Below are positions 1 to 6,242 of a stretch of 12,538 bases of DNA, one piece after another. The notes below the pieces were generated by a model. That model was given only the letters and a program-made list of their open reading frames with translations, was not told where the DNA came from and searched no databases. This DNA comes from an uncultured Mucilaginibacter sp. (GTDB lineage: Bacteria; Bacteroidota; Bacteroidia; Sphingobacteriales; Sphingobacteriaceae), in assembly GCA_946479225.1 (NCBI GenBank), contig CAMLFI010000033.1, forward strand, positions 1 through 12,538. The letters are read 5' to 3'. The position numbers and the translations under genes were made by a program. Numbering within the stretch: position 1 is the stretch's first letter; each line of letters opens with the position of its first letter.

Positions 1-141
1 GCCGGCTGGCCACCTGCTATCAGGGCTGATTATTTGGCATGGTTAAAGGCAGCCGCTAAAGACAAAAAAATAAAATTACCTGTTGCAAAAGCTCAGGTTG
101 ACGAAATAATTGCTGCCAGCGAAGTAGCTAACGTACACTAA
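1..141 (+). CDS. C-terminal 46 residues of an unidentified protein (5' end outside window)
   Basis: An open frame runs from the first base to a TAA at 139-141. The tail is alanine- and lysine-rich (…ADYLAWLKAAAKDKK… then IIAASEVANVH) and probably helical. I do not recognise the family from so little. A C-terminal helix with an 'IIAASEVA' segment would be compatible with the tail of a Gfo/Idh/MocA-type oxidoreductase, but that is only a guess. It ends 37 nt before the enolase-superfamily gene on the same strand, with no terminator-like hairpin between them, so the two are probably co-transcribed and share a catabolic role. Confidence 0.7.
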   Translation, partial: AGWPPAIRADYLAWLKAAAKDKKIKLPVAKAQVDEIIAASEVANVH

Positions 142-178
142 ATTGTAACCAACAAACACTAATTAAAATAAATTAATC

Positions 179-1468
179 ATGTCAACACAACAAAATAGGC
201 GTTCATTCTTAACTAAAGCCGGTGTAGGTGCCGCTGCTTTAGCCTCAACGCCATTGATCCAAACTTTTGGAAAAGGCTTAGAGGACGCCAAAGAAAGAAC
301 CTCTATGATGTCAGCACCTTCTGACCTTAGAATAACCGCAGTTAAAGTTGCTTACACCAGAATGGGCGGTATGTTCGTAAAATTAGAAACTAATCAGGGC
401 ATTGTAGGCTGGGGCGAATCTGTAGATGCCAGCGCAGGCAGCTATTATTTGCTTAAGCGTATGGCCGGTAGCTTAACCAGAACTCAAAACCCGTTAAGAC
501 CAAATGTAATTTTCGAACAAATTCGTAAAGGTGGTGTTTTTGGTGGCGCACAGGCCGGTACTTATGTTGCTACTTTAACAGCTCTTGAATGTGCTTTGTG
601 GGATTTAACCGGTAAAGCATTGGGTTTACCTATATGGCAGTTGATGGGTGGTAAATTCCGCGACAAAGTGCGCGTTTACTGCGATACCGAGTTTTATGCT
701 GTAGGTGGCAAAACTCCGGAATCTTTTGCTAAAGCAGCACAAGACGTAGTTAATCGTGGTTACACAGCAATTAAATTTGACCTTGATGAGGCCAATGACC
801 CCAATAAATGGGACCGTACTAACTGGACCGCCAGCCAAATGGAAATTGATAGAATGGTTAACTCTGTAGCTGCTGCCAGGAAACAAGTAGGTAATAAAAT
901 TGATATTTGCTGCGATATGCACGGCCGTTATGACGCGCCTACCGCGCGTAAAGCTGCTAAAGCCTTAGAGCCTTACAACCTGATGTGGTTAGAAGAACCT
1001 ATCCCTGCAGATAACCCTGAAGTGTATAAAACCATCAGCAACGAAACCAGTACACCTATTTGTTGTGGCGAGAACGTTTACCTTACTTATGGCTTTACAC
1101 GTTTGCTATCTGAAGCTATGGTTGATATTATTATGCCCGACCTGCAAAAATGCGGTGGCTTAGGCGAAGGTCAGCGTATTGCTGCATTAGCTAACGCTTA
1201 CTACACACCATTCTCTCCGCACATGGTGGGTACCATGGTTGGTGCTATGGCTTCTGCACACGTATGTGCTGCCGTGCCTAACTTCCAAATATTAGAGTGG
1301 CAAACAAAAAGCGATACTGATCAAGAGTGGAAAGACATGGTTATTTACGACAAACCATTTATTGAAAAAGGCTTCATGACTGTATCTGACAAGCCGGGTA
1401 TTGGTGTGGATGTTAATGAAGAAGGAATGAAAAAATACGCTGTTCAAGGCGTACCTTACTTTGCATAA
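179..1468 (+). CDS. Tat-signal enolase-superfamily enzyme (mandelate racemase/muconate lactonizing type)
   Basis: 429 residues. The N-terminus has a twin-arginine motif (NRRSFLTK, residues 6-13) and an alanine-rich hydrophobic stretch to about residue 30, so export by Tat is predicted. The capping domain covers about residues 51-170 and the TIM barrel about 175-400. Visible enolase-superfamily residues are KFD at 199-201 (end of the second barrel strand), a DMHGR metal site at D246, the LEEP glutamates E272/E273, E298 in CGEN, the dyad Asp D321 in MPDLQ, the catalytic His H348 in SPH, and E373 in ILEW. Family members dehydrate or epimerise sugar acids by abstracting an alpha-proton next to a Mg-bound carboxylate. 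KFD instead of KxK places it nearer the sugar-acid dehydratases than mandelate racemase, but the substrate cannot be read off. The ATG at 179 follows an A/T-rich leader with no Shine-Dalgarno, and the Tat motif right after it supports this start. Confidence 0.93.
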   Translation: MSTQQNRRSFLTKAGVGAAALASTPLIQTFGKGLEDAKERTSMMSAPSDLRITAVKVAYTRMGGMFVKLETNQGIVGWGESVDASAGSYYLLKRMAGSLTRTQNPLRPNVIFEQIRKGGVFGGAQAGTYVATLTALECALWDLTGKALGLPIWQLMGGKFRDKVRVYCDTEFYAVGGKTPESFAKAAQDVVNRGYTAIKFDLDEANDPNKWDRTNWTASQMEIDRMVNSVAAARKQVGNKIDICCDMHGRYDAPTARKAAKALEPYNLMWLEEPIPADNPEVYKTISNETSTPICCGENVYLTYGFTRLLSEAMVDIIMPDLQKCGGLGEGQRIAALANAYYTPFSPHMVGTMVGAMASAHVCAAVPNFQILEWQTKSDTDQEWKDMVIYDKPFIEKGFMTVSDKPGIGVDVNEEGMKKYAVQGVPYFA

Positions 1469-1504
1469 TATACCTGTTAGCACTTTATAGTGTTAACCAA
1501 TAAT

Positions 1505-1542
1505 AAAAGGGCCGATCTGAGTAAAATCAGGTTGGCCTTTTT
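1505..1542 (+). terminator. Intrinsic terminator after the enolase-superfamily gene
   Basis: A 16-bp stem pairs 1505-1520 with 1527-1542, counting three G-T wobbles, around a 6-nt GTAAAA loop. The core is GGCC/GGCC and the 3' arm ends in a T6 run. It starts 37 nt after the stop codon at 1468 and reads in the same direction, so it closes the first transcription unit. The A-run on the 5' arm means it could also work weakly on the other strand. Confidence 0.88.
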
Positions 1543-1582
1543 TGCTTTAAAGCAAACGTGCGGATCTATGAAAGCTGCAAAT

Positions 1583-1658
1583 TTGTTCCGGCGGAACAAC
1601 TGGTTGGTAGAAAAATAGAATAGATGCTCTTTGTTAGCGTTCCATAGGAACGCCTGGT
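1583..1658. repeat. Pair of GTTCC-N3-GGAAC dyads with shared CTGGT flank
   Basis: This lies in the 331-nt spacer between 1468 and 1800. Two palindromes share one layout: GTTCC-N3-GGAAC-N2-CTGGT at 1585-1604 (spacer GGC) and again at 1639-1658 (spacer ATA), offset by 54 nt. Each has its own arm extension: TTGTTCCG/CGGAACAA is perfect over 8 bp, and GCGTTCC/GGAACGC over 7 bp. Because the outer arm bases differ but stay complementary, the fold appears to be what is kept. They could be a REP-like interspersed element or an operator pair. The rest of the spacer (1659-1799) is AT-rich with only weak promoter-like words (TATAAT at 1761-1766, TATATTTA at 1772-1779). Confidence 0.6.
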
Positions 1659-1799
1659 ACTGTTTCGGTTCATTAAAGATATATGTTACCCAGCCTCAAT
1701 AAGCGATACTTATAAATGTAGCTACAGGTTCTATTTATTCTTATAGTAAGGTATTAATCTTATAATACATCTATATTTAGCGAACCTTATTTATTAACC

Positions 1800-2261
1800 A
1801 TGCCATTTGAAAATCTCTTTTCTGAAGCATTTGATACCTTTAAAGTATTTGAGAATTTAACGTGTAGTATTTTTACTAAGCAACTTCCGGACACGCCAAA
1901 AACATTCTGGCAAATTTTAAACCATCTAATTATCTGGCAAGAAAATCAAATATCACTACTAACAGATGATAAGCTTACCAAATCAATAACGGAATTAGAA
2001 ACCTGGATTGAAGCAGAACAACCAACGGACCAGGCCGACATAGATAATGCTGTTTCAATTTTCAACGCGCAATTGCAAACCATAAAAGCAATACCCTCTA
2101 TCTTATCATCACAACATGCAGATGTTCGGTTTAAGCTTAAAAAGTTACTGGATATGTCCAATCATTTGTCTTTCCATTTAGGCGAAATAATTTTGATGAG
2201 AAGACAATGCAAAACTTTTCCGATGCCTGAGGAAATGAAATTGTTTCTTGCATCGCAGTAA
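1800..2261 (+). CDS. DinB/YfiT-fold putative metal-dependent protein
   Basis: 153 residues, the usual length for the DinB-like four-helix-bundle superfamily. No signal peptide is visible, so it should be cytoplasmic. Three histidines sit where the family places its metal ligands: H42 in NHLIIWQ (end of the second helix) and H122 and H126 in NHLSFHLGEI, followed by the typical LMRR. Known relatives are thiol-S-transferases (bacillithiol or mycothiol type), isomerases and uncharacterised stress proteins; nothing here fixes the reaction. It stands alone, with the 1505-1542 terminator before it and the palindromic 2303-2434 element 41 nt after its stop. That element may end its transcript. Confidence 0.82.
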   Translation: MPFENLFSEAFDTFKVFENLTCSIFTKQLPDTPKTFWQILNHLIIWQENQISLLTDDKLTKSITELETWIEAEQPTDQADIDNAVSIFNAQLQTIKAIPSILSSQHADVRFKLKKLLDMSNHLSFHLGEIILMRRQCKTFPMPEEMKLFLASQ

Positions 2262-2302
2262 ATCATATCATGATGTAATTCTTTCAGTCCGCCTGCATAT
2301 TG

Positions 2303-2434
2303 ACTCACCCGACTTTGCTGCGCTCGTCACCCTCTCTGCGCAAGCGCAAAGAGGGGTTGTTAGTTTAAATCTTTTCTTCCCTCTTTCCGCCAAAGGCGGA
2401 GAGAGGGTGACGAGCGCAGCAAAGTCGGGTGAGT
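2303..2434. repeat. 132-nt palindromic element with 35-nt perfect inverted arms and two inner hairpins
   Basis: Positions 2303-2337 and 2400-2434 are perfect reverse complements, beginning ACTCACCC and ending GGGTGAGT. Inside are two further hairpins. The left one pairs 2330-2341 with 2344-2355 (one mismatch, GCGC-AA-GCGC tip). The right one pairs 2379-2391 with 2395-2407 (one T-G wobble, CCGCC-AAA-GGCGG tip). The inner hairpins compete with the last 8 bp of the outer stem. The element therefore behaves as two inverted hairpin units of about 55 nt, separated by a 22-nt AT-rich spacer. No clear target-site duplication is visible; ATATT (2297-2301) and AATAT (2437-2441) flank it as an imperfect inverted extension. 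This looks like a mobile, REP/MITE-type intergenic element. A short CTCACCCG at 2464-2471 repeats the arm tip. Confidence 0.85.
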
Positions 2435-2559
2435 AAAATATCCCGCGTGCTATTACAATTCGCCTCACCCGGAAATGCCCTGCCAACTAATAAAAAGGAT
2501 AGTGTTTTCTTTTTTGAACCATTATTTGTAATATTGATTACCAATTTTAAATACGATCT

Positions 2560-3687
2560 ATGGACTCTCGCAGAAATTTCTTACAGAAGCTTGGCCTGTC
2601 GGCCCTTGCTATAAATTTGGCCCCCGTAACCGGTTGGGCAAAAGGCAAACCCGAAATAAGCAACACGCCCTATGATGGCCCGGTTTTACGCGTAGCGATA
2701 ATGGGCATAGGCGTCTACGGTAATATCGTTGCCAGCGCGCTTGTAGCAAGCACAAAGGCCAAACTGGTTGGTGTTATCAGCGGTTCGCCGGCCAAGGTTA
2801 AAGACTGGCAGACTAAATACGGCATACCCGACAAAAACGTATACAACTATGATAACTTTGAGGATATAAAGAACAACCCCGATATAGATTGCATATATGT
2901 AATTGTGCCTAACTTTTTGCATAAACCTTATGTACTAAGGGCGGCAAAAACCGGTAAACATGTAATTAGCGAAAAGCCACTTGGCCTAAACGCTAAAGAG
3001 AGCCAGGAAATAGTTGATGGTTGTAAAAAAGCGGGTGTTAAATTACTGGTAGGTTACCGCATGCACTTTGAACCTAAAAATCTGGAAATAATTGCCATGC
3101 GCAATGCAGGCGACTTCGGAAAAATAAAATACTTTACAGGCAATGGTGGCTTCAGATCAGGCGATCCTAACCAATGGCGCTTAGATCCGGTCAAATCAGG
3201 CGGTGGTTCAATGATGGATATTGGCATTTACGCGGTAAACGGAGCACGTTATATGGTGGGCGAAGAACCGATATGGGTTACCGCGCAGGAAGTAAAGACC
3301 GATCCCGTTAAATTTAAACCGGGTATTGACGAATCCATAATGTTCCAAATGGGTTTTCCAAGCGGCGCTATTGCATCGTGTCTTTCTACCTACGCAATGA
3401 ACGGTGTTGACCGCTTTTTGCTGATTGGCGAAAGAGGGTGGGCCGAACTGAACCCGGCCAATGGCTACGGCCCGTTAAAGGGCAAAACAAACAAAGGCGA
3501 ATTAAAGGCCATATCGCCACCTAAACAACAAACCCTGCAAATGGACGAAATGGCCGGCATATTTTTAGAAGGCAAAACCCCAATTGTACCTGTTGACGGC
3601 GAAGAGGCGGTTAAAGACGCTAAAATAATTGACGCTATATACGAAGCAGTAAAAACAGGAAAGAAAGTTCCGTTAAAGCTGGTGTAA
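2560..3687 (+). CDS. Tat-signal Gfo/Idh/MocA-family NAD(P)-dependent oxidoreductase
   Basis: 375 residues. The N-terminal SRRNFLQK (3-10) plus a hydrophobic stretch to about 27 is a Tat signal, as in periplasmic glucose-fructose oxidoreductase. The Rossmann domain begins at about 43 with VAIMGIGVYG (GxGxxG at 49-54). EKP at 138-140 carries the conserved catalytic-region lysine K139. The C-terminal alpha/beta domain contains GGGSMMDIGIYAVNGARY (214-231), whose D220 and Y224 correspond to the usual active-site positions. The family oxidises or reduces sugars with a tightly bound or exchangeable nicotinamide cofactor; a Tat-exported member normally folds with cofactor bound before export. The ATG at 2560 is chosen because the Tat motif starts two residues later. 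It has its own terminator and probably forms a single-gene unit, though its sugar theme matches the upstream enolase-superfamily gene. Confidence 0.92.
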   Translation: MDSRRNFLQKLGLSALAINLAPVTGWAKGKPEISNTPYDGPVLRVAIMGIGVYGNIVASALVASTKAKLVGVISGSPAKVKDWQTKYGIPDKNVYNYDNFEDIKNNPDIDCIYVIVPNFLHKPYVLRAAKTGKHVISEKPLGLNAKESQEIVDGCKKAGVKLLVGYRMHFEPKNLEIIAMRNAGDFGKIKYFTGNGGFRSGDPNQWRLDPVKSGGGSMMDIGIYAVNGARYMVGEEPIWVTAQEVKTDPVKFKPGIDESIMFQMGFPSGAIASCLSTYAMNGVDRFLLIGERGWAELNPANGYGPLKGKTNKGELKAISPPKQQTLQMDEMAGIFLEGKTPIVPVDGEEAVKDAKIIDAIYEAVKTGKKVPLKLV

Positions 3688-3705
3688 AAAAACTTACGTA
3701 TTTAT

Positions 3706-3740
3706 ATAAAGAGCGATGGTTTAAATCCATCGCTCTTTAT
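3706..3740. terminator. Hairpin terminator after the oxidoreductase gene
   Basis: A perfect 14-bp stem pairs 3706-3719 with 3727-3740 around the loop TTTAAAT. The GAGCGATGG core is flanked by A/T so that the 3' arm ends in CTCTTTAT. It lies 18 nt after the stop at 3687. The closing T-run is short (CTTTAT), so termination may be moderate and could act on either strand. Confidence 0.75.
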
Positions 3741-3787
3741 GTTATAAAACACCACAAGCTATACAATATTAACCTTTTTCACTCGCA

Positions 3788-4684
3788 ATGAACCTAACCA
3801 AATTATCTCACGCTATTTTGTTTGCGTTTATATTTATGCTGAGCTTCGGCTCGTTAAAAGCGCAGAAGCTGGCAAATAAACAATTGATTGGCATAAGGCC
3901 GCCCGCTAAGCTAAGGATTGATGGCAAACCAACCGAGTGGAATGATCAATACCAGGCGTATAATAGTGCTACCGAGATCTATTACAGCATTACCAATACA
4001 GATAGCACACTTACCTTGGTAGTGCATGTCGTAAAGCCGAACGTAATTCAAAAAGTACTGGAGAACGGAATAACCTTCAGCATTCTGAAAAATAAGAAGG
4101 CTAAAAACACCACCGACGTTAAACTACTCTTTCCGTCGTTAAGATTTGACGATAGCTGGAAAATAATGAATGGTGCCGGCTTACCGATAACGGGCTTTAA
4201 GCAACTACAGGGTGCGCCAAAAATGGCGGGGGATCTTGATGTTGTACTAGGATCGCAAAAAGAGTATTCGCTGGCCGGCGCCAATAAACAACTAGCAACA
4301 ACCATAAAAGAAATAAGATTTTTGGGCATTGAAGCTATTAAAGATACTGTTCCGGGTATTACGCCAAATTCACCTTATTACCGCAATTTTTCATTACAAA
4401 ATGATGGATATAAATACATCTCCATATACAATGAGGATGATATATTGGCGGCAATACAGTTCGACGACAAGAAAGAATTAACATACGAATTATCGTTCCC
4501 TATCAGGTACGTCAAAAGCAACATCTTAAATGGAGCCTTTAACTATGATATTACCATTAACGCCCGCGATTATTCACGGCCAGGCGTGGTTGTATTCTAT
4601 GAGCCGCCACCAAACAAAGGGATATCATTCCCTGAACTGTTTAGTGCAACCAATGTTGAAGGCGAGTACACCTTAGCTAAGTAG
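3788..4684 (+). CDS. Secreted protein with N-terminal CBM9/DOMON-like sugar-binding signature
   Basis: 298 residues. Residues 1-25 form a clear signal peptide (hydrophobic core LFAFIFMLSFG, cleavage likely at LKA|Q26). No lipobox and no further membrane segment are visible, so the product is probably periplasmic or exported. Residues 43-51, RIDGKPTEW, match the opening of CBM9-like domains, where 'IDGk..EW' starts the first strand. The rest is predicted beta-rich, with an aspartate-containing strand LAAIQFDDKKELTYELSFP, and ends without a sorting tail. No catalytic motif is recognised. It starts 47 nt after the 3706-3740 hairpin and stops 45 nt before the convergent Crp/Fnr gene. The alternative is a lineage-specific secreted protein of unknown role; the CBM9 link rests on one motif. 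Confidence 0.82.
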   Translation: MNLTKLSHAILFAFIFMLSFGSLKAQKLANKQLIGIRPPAKLRIDGKPTEWNDQYQAYNSATEIYYSITNTDSTLTLVVHVVKPNVIQKVLENGITFSILKNKKAKNTTDVKLLFPSLRFDDSWKIMNGAGLPITGFKQLQGAPKMAGDLDVVLGSQKEYSLAGANKQLATTIKEIRFLGIEAIKDTVPGITPNSPYYRNFSLQNDGYKYISIYNEDDILAAIQFDDKKELTYELSFPIRYVKSNILNGAFNYDITINARDYSRPGVVVFYEPPPNKGISFPELFSATNVEGEYTLAK

Positions 4685-4729
4685 AAGGTACTTTAAGTTA
4701 CCTGGGGGAGTTTGGCTAATGTCTAACAT

Positions 4730-5323
4730 CTACCTTTCAGCTTTTACCTTTAACCTCGCTCCCATCATCCTGCTAAAAAACTCAGGTGTAACGCCTATGT
4801 ACGATGCTATATCCTTTTTAGGGAGATTATTGATCAATGTTGGATAACGCTTGCAAAAGTTGTTATACCGTTCTTCGGCAGTAAGGCTCAGGTTATCCAT
4901 CAAACGCTGCTGATAGGCAACCAGTGAGTTCTCTGTTATGATCCTGAAAAAACGCTCAAATTTGGGTATTTCATGGAAGAGCAGGTCTTGCTTTATTTTC
5001 GATAATAACAAAACTTCAGATGGCTCAGGTGCCTCAATGTATAAAGTGCCCGGCCGCTGACTTATCAGGCTGTACATATCAGCTATCCACCAGCCTACCG
5101 GGGCAAAGTTTAAAACGTGTTCCTGCCCATGCTCGTCAACAGTATAACCCCGCAAACAACCGCCTATTACAAAAGCCGAATACTTGCAAACTTCGCCCTC
5201 TTTTAGTAAAAATTGCTTGCGGTTTAATTGCTTTGGATGCAGTAAGCTGATGAAGTAAGCCTGCTCCTCCTCAGTAAGGTTGATGTGCTTGCCAATGCTC
5301 TTTAAAATGGTATCAGTTAACAT
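4730..5323 (-). CDS. Crp/Fnr-family transcriptional regulator
   Basis: 197 residues, typical length for the compact Bacteroidota Crp/Fnr group. The cyclic-nucleotide-binding-like jelly roll covers about 20-120 (KQFLLKEGEVCKYSAFVIGG… and ..YIEAPEPSEVLLL). The connecting helix covers about 120-145 (FFRIITENSLVAYQQR). The winged helix-turn-helix covers about 165-190 (LPKKDIASYIGVTPEFFSRM). The cAMP-contacting GE…RSA signature is not recognisable, and there is no N-terminal cysteine cluster for an Fe-S centre, so the ligand is unknown. The protein ends soon after the recognition helix (RLKVKAER). Upstream on its strand lie a 17-bp hairpin and a TGTTGC/GCAACA array (5398-5610), which may be its own control region. 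The neighbours suggest two candidate targets: itself and the MhqO/MhqD operon just upstream. Confidence 0.9.
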   Translation of the reverse strand: MLTDTILKSIGKHINLTEEEQAYFISLLHPKQLNRKQFLLKEGEVCKYSAFVIGGCLRGYTVDEHGQEHVLNFAPVGWWIADMYSLISQRPGTLYIEAPEPSEVLLLSKIKQDLLFHEIPKFERFFRIITENSLVAYQQRLMDNLSLTAEERYNNFCKRYPTLINNLPKKDIASYIGVTPEFFSRMMGARLKVKAER

Positions 5324-5397
5324 TAATACTATATGATTGAAGAAGCAATATAGCTATTAGTGGGCGATTGTGATAAGAGCAATTAAAACAGGGCTTT

Positions 5398-5438
5398 TAA
5401 TCAAAAAGTGTTGCCAAATTTGCAACACTTTTTGATTA
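5398..5438. promoter_or_regulatory. Perfect 17-bp hairpin upstream of the Crp/Fnr gene
   Basis: Positions 5398-5414 pair perfectly with 5422-5438 around the 7-nt loop CAAATTT. The arms contain AAAAAGTGTTGC and its complement. On the minus strand it lies between the end of the hydrolase gene (5618) and the regulator start (5323). It could therefore terminate the hydrolase operon, although no T-run follows the stem beyond the one inside it. It could also be a regulatory site, since its arms carry the same TGTTGC word that is repeated nearby. Confidence 0.65.
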
Positions 5439-5505
5439 CTTTTCAATTAATTGATAATGAAGCATTTATGCCTAATCTACAGCTAACATTCCTAACGAAT
5501 AAGTC

Positions 5506-5610
5506 TGTTGCAAAGTGTTGCAGGCAAAAATAGTAAAATATTATAAATCAGTTATTTACACAAAGCAACTGTTGCAAGTGTTGCATTTGTTGCATGTATT
5601 TTCTGCAACA
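5506..5610. repeat. Cluster of TGTTGC words in 9-10 bp spacing (candidate operator array)
   Basis: TGTTGC occurs at 5506, 5516, 5570, 5579 and 5588, and inverted (GCAACA) at 5605. The hairpin at 5398-5438 adds one of each, giving eight copies in about 200 nt. The triplet at 5570-5596 is a 9-nt tandem (TGTTGCAAG, TGTTGCATT, TGTTGCATG), and the pair at 5506/5516 is 10 nt apart. Roughly one helical turn per copy is what a cooperative DNA-binding protein would want. The intervening DNA (5524-5560) is very AT-rich. Most copies extend to TTGCA. The spacer has no plausible coding frame. Confidence 0.6.
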
Positions 5611-5617
5611 CCTGCTT

Positions 5618-6241
5618 TTATTTAAACACCAATTCCGTTGCTAATTCTATCTCATCCGGCGATATACTGTGGGGCTTACCGGGATAAACCTGCAACGTCA
5701 CATCGGCACCTAAGCCTTTTAATATCTCAACTGATTCCTCTACCCTGCCTAGCGGCACATGTGGGTCCTGGTCGCCGGTGGTTATTAGGATGAGGGTACC
5801 GCTGAAATCACCCTGGTAGCGCTTTGTAATCAGCTCCTGCCCTATCAATCCCCCGGTAAAAGCAACCGCACCGCCGTAACGCTTAGCGTTTCTGCCAACA
5901 TACTCCAGCGTTAAACAAGCCCCCTGCGAAAAGCCGAGGAAGTAAATCCTATCGGCACTTATCCCATCCGCTTCAATCTGCTTAACCAAATAGTCAATAC
6001 TCCCAATCGCTGAGTCAAGGGCCGGTTGATTTTGCTCTTCGGGTACCATAAAGCTGTATGGATACCAGCTGCTATTGGTTGCCTGCGGCGCATAAATGGC
6101 CGCGTCATTCAGCTTAAACAGTTTAGCCAACCTAATGATATCAGCGGCGCTGCCGCCCCTGCCATGCAGCATAACAAGGGCGGTTTTAGCTTGCTGCACC
6201 GGCGTACCGGCGCTTATGTATTTATTATCGTGTGTGTACAT
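5618..6241 (-). CDS. mhqD: MhqD-like alpha/beta hydrolase (carboxylesterase/phospholipase family)
   Basis: 207 residues, cytoplasmic, the normal size for the Abhydrolase_2 carboxylesterase group. LHGRGG at 25-30 supplies the oxyanion-hole loop. GFSQGA at 103-108 places the nucleophile at S105. D159 in GDQDPHVP and H191 in KPH complete the triad. The ATG is one nucleotide after the TGA of the dioxygenase gene (TGA-G-ATG on the minus strand), so translation is probably coupled. In Bacillus subtilis the equivalent pair MhqO/MhqD is induced by methylhydroquinone and catechol stress. The hydrolase is thought to act on ring-cleavage products, but its true substrate is not established. The symbol rests on family plus gene context; a general carboxylesterase role is the alternative. 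Confidence 0.85.
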   Translation of the reverse strand: MYTHDNKYISAGTPVQQAKTALVMLHGRGGSAADIIRLAKLFKLNDAAIYAPQATNSSWYPYSFMVPEEQNQPALDSAIGSIDYLVKQIEADGISADRIYFLGFSQGACLTLEYVGRNAKRYGGAVAFTGGLIGQELITKRYQGDFSGTLILITTGDQDPHVPLGRVEESVEILKGLGADVTLQVYPGKPHSISPDEIELATELVFK

Positions 6242-6242
6242 C

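Noticed and set aside
626..922. 98-residue frame antisense to the enolase-superfamily gene
   Set aside because: It is fully inside a strongly recognisable coding sequence, and its composition is what the opposite strand of that gene would give.
2248..2486. Short open frames on both strands across the palindrome (62 and 72 residues)
   Set aside because: They are open only because the inverted arms read the same peptide, SPDFAALVTLS, on each strand. The frames end in unrelated flanks and have no leader or homology-like features.
2521..2559. Promoter with -33/-7 elements before the Gfo/Idh gene
   Set aside because: TAATATTG (2529-2536) has a mismatch, and the nearest TTG is only 12 nt upstream, too short for the usual spacing.
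4730..5323. FNR-type oxygen sensor
   Set aside because: The cysteines (C46, C56, C157) are not arranged as the N-terminal Fe-S cluster of FNR, so only general Crp/Fnr membership is claimed.
5409..5610. CRISPR array
   Set aside because: The repeated unit is only 6-9 nt with irregular gaps and mixed orientation, far from a 25-40 nt repeat with equal unique spacers.
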